9,799 nt of DNA, from the NCBI GenBank assembly GCA_029554925.1, contig JAKPUV010001259.1:1-9799 (forward strand), given 5' to 3'. Under the pieces are notes generated by a model, which was not told where the DNA came from, did no database searches, and was given only the letters and a program-made list of their open reading frames with translations. The DNA is from Candidatus Hydrogenedentota bacterium (lineage in GTDB: Bacteria; Hydrogenedentota; Hydrogenedentia; Hydrogenedentales; CAITNO01). Positions 6,342 to 9,799 of this stretch are shown piece by piece; positions within the stretch are counted from its first letter, which is position 1, and every line of letters begins with the position of its first letter. The position numbers and the translations under genes are program-made.

Positions 6342-8861
6342 ATGGCCACCGAGTTTGCAAACCCCTACAACTTCGTTTCCACCTCGGACAGCGACACCCG
6401 CGCGAGGCACCGGCCCCTTTCCGATGTGAAAGACGCCAACGGCGACCTCCTCAGCGGGGAGGTCTCCTGCGTGCTGGAAAACAAAACCCCCATGCTGGTC
6501 GGGGGAAAACGGCGCGACGGGCAAGGCGGGCAAAACAGGCAAGACAGACAGGACAGGCAAAAAGACCACAAGATCGTCGAGTTCTTCCAGCTCGACCACG
6601 AGAAGGCCCCCATGGTGCCCGCATCCACCCTGAAAGGGGTCATGCGCTCCGCCTACGAGGCCCTCACCAACTCCTGCATGCTTTTCCACAACCCCAACGA
6701 CTTCGAGGGCAAACGCACCACCGAGTCGAGTTATGACGTCGAGGTCGGCATTGTCGAGTATCTGCCCCAGGCGGGTCACCCGGGCCGCATTCGCCTCGCC
6801 GACCGCTATCTCGCCCTGCCGGATGTCGTGGAAGCCGCCGGATTCTTCGTGACGGACAGGCGCCGGATGGAAGAGCTGGAATTCACCACACACCAGGTCT
6901 GGTGCGATGTCTTCACCGTGGAGAATACGGAAGACACCGCCGTCCCCATCCGCCGGGTGCGGCAAATGAGCACGAAGAAGAATGGCGCCTGCAACACGGA
7001 AGCGCGGCTGCATATCACCGGGGCAATTCCCACGCCCGATCTGCCCGTTTCCAGAGAGGCGCTTGAAGAGTACGCCGGCACGCCGCAGGAAGGGCAAACC
7101 GTCTCCTATCGCTGCAAGATGGGAGACAGGGGGTTTGTCGTGGACGCCCTGTTTGCCGGAAACAACAAAGTGTTTTCGGGCACCCTGGACAGGGACAGGA
7201 AGGGCAACTGGGTCGTGCGCCGCACCAAGAAGCATGTGGTGGCGGTTCCCCGCGACGCGGCGAACACCATTGAACTTTCCAAGGATGAGTATGACCGCTA
7301 TCTCCATGTGCAGCGGCACGGGCAGCGGGAGAAGAAACACCGTCTTGATCTCAGGCCGGGCGACGTGGTCTTTTTCCGGGTGGGCGAGGGCGGCGCTGTG
7401 CGCCTGACCCGCGCCTCCCTGGGGAGGGAGTCCTTTGAAAAAAGCGTGTCCGGCCTCATGACCAAGGCCGAGCAGCCCTGCACCCATGTCAACAAGGACA
7501 AGGCGAACCACGATGACTGGGAGCTTTGCCCCGCATGCCAGCTCTTCGGCACCGTGGAGGACCGAAAATCGGCCGGCAGAAGGACCAATCAGGCGTATGC
7601 CGCCGCAGGCCGGGTGCGCTTCACCCATGCCCGCCCCCTGGACTGGAGCGAAAACCTCCGCCGGGAGTGGTTCTCGGAGGAGACACCCCTTCAAATCCTG
7701 AGCAGTCCCAAGCCCAGCTGTACCCCCTTCTATCTGCGCGCCGCCACCCTGGGCAACACGCAGCTCTGGGATGACGGGGAGCTCCCCTTTGAGTACGACG
7801 ACCGGGCACGGCTGCGCGGGCGCAAGTTCTATCTCAACAACCCCGCGGCGGGCCTGGACAGTTTCCGCCGAGAGGGGAACGTCAAGGACAACCAGAACGT
7901 CAGCGCGAGACTTCTGAACCCAAACCGACGCTTCGCGTTCACCGTCCAGTTTGAGGGGCTCACCCCGCAAGAGCTGGGCGGACTCCTCTACACCCTCTCC
8001 CTGGAGGGATGCCTCCACGGCGTCGGCGCCGGCAAGCCCCTGGGCATGGGTGCCTGCGCCGTGACCGTCGAGAGACTCCGCCTGCACGGCGCCGAGTGGC
8101 ACAGGACGCTCGACCTTGCGCGCCGGTGGCGGGAGGAAGCACCCGAAGGTTTTGTGAACGACTTCAAGAAGCTCCGCGCCAGCCAGGAAAAAGTGGACGA
8201 CTTCGAGGCCATCCCCGCCGTCCGCGACCTCAAGGCCATCCGGGGGCTCCGGGCGAACGGCACCCCCCTCATCATGTATCCCAAGAAATACCATGAATAC
8301 AAGGAGAGGGGACAGGAGGTGAGGAAGCCGGTCGGCTTCAAGTGGTTCATGGACCACGCCACCCTCAACCTCTCCGCCAGGGGACGGGCCCCGCAGTTCC
8401 TCCCCCTGCCCGAGGACATCGCCAGAAAGCCGCTCAAGACCGCCCTGCGGTACGAAGAGCTTCAAGAACTCCTGCCGGAAAGGTCCGGCGGCGGTCAGCG
8501 CGGCGGCCAATACGGCGGACAACGCGGCCCGGGGGGCTATCCAGACCGGCACGCGCCCCAGGGGCCGCCCCGCGGCGGGCGGGGTCCCGCGGGACGTGAT
8601 GACCGGCGGCAGGACAGCCCCCCTGCCCTGCCGGCAAAACGGACCGGGAAAACCGTTGACTGCGTGGCTCTGGACGAGATTACGAAAAAGGGAAAACGCG
8701 TCTTCATGATTGTCGGCGGGGATCCCTCCAAGGACAAGGGCTGCCTCCTCGATGAAGGCGCCATCGGCGATCCGTCCCTGCTGGAACCCGGTGCCCGGCT
8801 CCGCCTGATGATCCATTCCGACAGCCCGGGGGGTATCCAGTTCAAACCACCCCGTGACTGA
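6342..8861 (+). CDS. TIGR03986-family RAMP protein (Cas7-insertion type)
   Basis: An 839-residue protein starting with ANPYNFV (6-12), the typical opening of TIGR03986 CRISPR RAMP proteins. GAGGAG at 6327-6332 lies nine bases before the ATG. The Cas7-like fold is split: strand and loop PMLVGGKRRDG (50-60), PASTLKGVMRSAYE (93-106), likely zinc ligands Cys380, His382 and Cys396/399 (CPACQLFGTVEDR), RGRKFYLNNP at 492-501 and the glycine loop GVGAGKPLGMGA at 560-571. Between them residues 245-375 form a beta-rich insertion with no RAMP motifs, which fits the III-Dv subunit called Cas7-insertion. After residue 580 come a helical region, an RGG-rich linker (715-757) and a compact beta-rich domain (769-839). 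The protein would form a backbone position on the crRNA, probably near its 3' end. Two low-complexity stretches (residues 58-74 and 715-757) are unlike its neighbours. The gene follows the small gene by 14 bases. Confidence 0.85.
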   Translation: MATEFANPYNFVSTSDSDTRARHRPLSDVKDANGDLLSGEVSCVLENKTPMLVGGKRRDGQGGQNRQDRQDRQKDHKIVEFFQLDHEKAPMVPASTLKGVMRSAYEALTNSCMLFHNPNDFEGKRTTESSYDVEVGIVEYLPQAGHPGRIRLADRYLALPDVVEAAGFFVTDRRRMEELEFTTHQVWCDVFTVENTEDTAVPIRRVRQMSTKKNGACNTEARLHITGAIPTPDLPVSREALEEYAGTPQEGQTVSYRCKMGDRGFVVDALFAGNNKVFSGTLDRDRKGNWVVRRTKKHVVAVPRDAANTIELSKDEYDRYLHVQRHGQREKKHRLDLRPGDVVFFRVGEGGAVRLTRASLGRESFEKSVSGLMTKAEQPCTHVNKDKANHDDWELCPACQLFGTVEDRKSAGRRTNQAYAAAGRVRFTHARPLDWSENLRREWFSEETPLQILSSPKPSCTPFYLRAATLGNTQLWDDGELPFEYDDRARLRGRKFYLNNPAAGLDSFRREGNVKDNQNVSARLLNPNRRFAFTVQFEGLTPQELGGLLYTLSLEGCLHGVGAGKPLGMGACAVTVERLRLHGAEWHRTLDLARRWREEAPEGFVNDFKKLRASQEKVDDFEAIPAVRDLKAIRGLRANGTPLIMYPKKYHEYKERGQEVRKPVGFKWFMDHATLNLSARGRAPQFLPLPEDIARKPLKTALRYEELQELLPERSGGGQRGGQYGGQRGPGGYPDRHAPQGPPRGGRGPAGRDDRRQDSPPALPAKRTGKTVDCVALDEITKKGKRVFMIVGGDPSKDKGCLLDEGAIGDPSLLEPGARLRLMIHSDSPGGIQFKPPRD
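6516..6565 (+). repeat. Short imperfect repeats of the GGCAA / GACAGGCAA kind, in frame
   Basis: About 50 bases of imperfect short units (GGGCAA, GGCAA, ACAGGCAA, GACAGACA, GGACAGGCAA), with little T and rich in A, set in strongly G/C-rich coding DNA. They encode a Gln/Asp/Arg/Gly run (residues 59-74, with Q-D-R-Q repeated) in the loop after the first Cas7 strand of the TIGR03986 protein. Confidence 0.7.
8484..8612 (+). repeat. RGG/GGQ-rich low-complexity linker coding segment
   Basis: Encodes residues 715-757 of the TIGR03986 protein, dominated by Gly, Arg, Gln and Pro, with GGGQRGGQYGGQRG and later RGGRG. It links the RAMP body to a C-terminal beta-rich domain. RGG tracts often bind RNA; that role is inferred here. 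Confidence 0.7.
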
Positions 8862-8938
8862 GACACGCCCGCAGCGCCGCGTTTGGCACTGCGGCACGCG
8901 GCCGGCGCGCCGGCGGCCCGCCGCAGGGAGCACAGCCC
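8862..8938 (+). other. Structured intergenic leader before the reverse transcriptase
   Basis: This 77-base spacer is the longest gap in the operon. It holds a perfect 14-base palindrome (GCCGGCGCGCCGGC, 8901-8914), a 7-bp stem (GCCGCGT 8876-8882 with ACGCGGC 8896-8902) and a rival 6-bp stem (TGCGGC 8890-8895 with GCCGCA 8920-8925) that ends at the likely ribosome binding site AGGGAG (8925-8930, eight bases before the ATG). No T run follows, so it is not an intrinsic terminator. No clear promoter is seen. Confidence 0.5.
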
Positions 8939-9799
8939 ATGGCAAAACAACGGCTGCGGGAAACGGAGTGGGTGTCCGAGGAGTCGCTGGACGACGCGTG
9001 GGCCCACGTGCGGCAGGGGTCGGGCGCGCCCGGTGTGGACGGCATGGATCTGGCCTCGTTCGAGGCCGACCTGGCGCGGCAGCTGCGGGAGCTGGCCGCC
9101 GACCTGCACCGGGGCGCCTACCGTCCCCAGGCGCTGCTGGGCGTGGACATCCCGAAGAAGTCGGGTGGCTACCGCCGCATCGTCATCGCCACGGTGCGCG
9201 ACCGGGTCGCCCAGACCGCGGCGCTCCAGGCGCTGCACCCGCAGGTGGAGCCCCTGCTGCACCCCTCGGCCTTCGCCTACCGCACCGGCCTGGGCGTGCA
9301 GGACGCCCTGGCCCGCGTGTGCGCCCTGCGCGACCAGGGCCTCACCCACGCGCTCCGGACGGACATCCGGAGCTTCTTCGACCGGGTGCCCCACGACCGC
9401 CTCTTCGCCCTGCTCGATGCCGAGATCCCCGGCACCCCCTGGCGTGCCCTTCTGCGCGACTGGCTCTCCGCCCCGGTGATGGAGCCCCAGGGGCGCGGAT
9501 TCACCCCCACCACCGCCGGCCTGCCCCAGGGAATCCCCCTGTCGCCCCTTCTGGCAAACTTCTACCTCACCCCCTTTGACCGGGAAATGGCCGACAAAGG
9601 CTGGGAGGTCACCCGCTACGCCGATGACCTGGCCGTGTGCTGCGCCGATGCCGCGGCCGCCGGGCGCGCCCGGGCCGAGGCCGCCGCGGCCCTGGCCCCC
9701 CTGGGGCTCGAACTGGCGGACGAGAAAACCGCTGTCGCCTCCTTCGACGAGGGGTTCCCCTTTCTCGGGGCGCGCTTCCAGGGCGCGGAGCTCATCCCC
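8939..9799 (+). CDS. Reverse transcriptase of a type III CRISPR locus, N-terminal part (probable RT-Cas1)
   Basis: The frame opens at ATG 8939 and is still open at the window edge, giving 287 residues. It is a group II intron-like reverse transcriptase: GAPGVDG at 29-35, YRPQALLGVDIPKKSGGYRR (61-80), IRSFFDRV after the motif A Asp142, GLPQGIPLSPLLANFYL (194-210), YADD at 227-230 (Asp229 and Asp230), then LGLELADEKT and FLGARF. All three catalytic aspartates are present, so it should be active. The sequence style (VRDRVAQTA, HPSAFAYRTG, GLPQG-PLSP) matches RTs linked to Cas1, which let type III systems take spacers from RNA. There is no Cas6 domain before the RT. The Cas1 domain, expected after about residue 300, is outside the window, so the fusion is inferred from context. 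A group II intron maturase is the alternative, but it would normally sit within intron RNA, and no intron features are seen here. Confidence 0.88.
   Translation, partial: MAKQRLRETEWVSEESLDDAWAHVRQGSGAPGVDGMDLASFEADLARQLRELAADLHRGAYRPQALLGVDIPKKSGGYRRIVIATVRDRVAQTAALQALHPQVEPLLHPSAFAYRTGLGVQDALARVCALRDQGLTHALRTDIRSFFDRVPHDRLFALLDAEIPGTPWRALLRDWLSAPVMEPQGRGFTPTTAGLPQGIPLSPLLANFYLTPFDREMADKGWEVTRYADDLAVCCADAAAAGRARAEAAAALAPLGLELADEKTAVASFDEGFPFLGARFQGAELIP

Noticed and set aside
6516..6565. Short repeats as a CRISPR array remnant
   Set aside because: The units are under ten bases, have no spacers and stay in frame within a coding region. No 25-40-base direct repeat with regular spacing was seen anywhere in the window.
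8876..8925. Hairpin in the 77-base gap as an intrinsic terminator
   Set aside because: The stems are GC-rich but no T run follows, and the RT gene begins a few bases later on the same strand.
6177..8945. 922-aa open frame on the minus strand over the TIGR03986 gene
   Set aside because: It covers a gene with strong family motifs and both its borders. The protein shows no domain.
8854..9579. Two plus-strand frames (8854-9579 and 8883-9479) over the start of the RT
   Set aside because: Both are Arg/Pro/Gly/Ala-rich shadows. The third frame from 8939 carries all the RT motifs and stays open to the window end.

Overview
The window is a dense, one-strand type III CRISPR-Cas operon from a high-GC bacterium (roughly two thirds G+C by eye, with strong G/C preference at third codon positions). 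Nothing in the sequence fixes the taxon. All seven genes read on the + strand with gaps of 34, 4, 10, 1, 14 and 77 bases. No stretch of 300 bases lacks a gene. I see no CRISPR array, tRNA, rRNA, insertion sequence, promoter or convincing terminator.

Left edge (1-701): the C-terminal part of a protein resembling the TIGR02710 family of CRISPR-associated proteins. It has a HEPN-type R-N-x5-H motif. Its N-terminal half, where a CARF sensor would be expected, lies outside the window.

Centre (736-8861): five genes form what looks like a complete type III-D effector of the subunit-fused 'III-Dv' kind, known from Synechocystis. They are a short Cas10 without an HD domain; a 724-aa protein that reads as Cas7 + Cas5(Csx10-like) + Cas11-like helical tail; a tandem double Cas7 (Cas7-2x type); a 133-aa protein in the place where Csx19 would be expected; and an 839-aa TIGR03986-family RAMP protein (Cas7-insertion type) with an unusual RGG-rich linker and an extra C-terminal domain.

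Right edge (8939-9799): the first 287 codons of a reverse transcriptase with all catalytic aspartates. It resembles the RTs fused to or encoded with Cas1 in type III loci. It continues past the window, so the Cas1 fusion is only a prediction.

Inferred joint role: the RT (probably with Cas1) would acquire spacers, possibly from RNA. The Cas10/Cas7/Cas5/Cas11 complex would bind crRNA and cut target RNA at Cas7 aspartates. The Cas10 palm (AGDD rather than GGDD) might make cyclic oligoadenylate to switch on the upstream HEPN RNase. Cas6, Cas2 and the array must lie elsewhere, most likely downstream.
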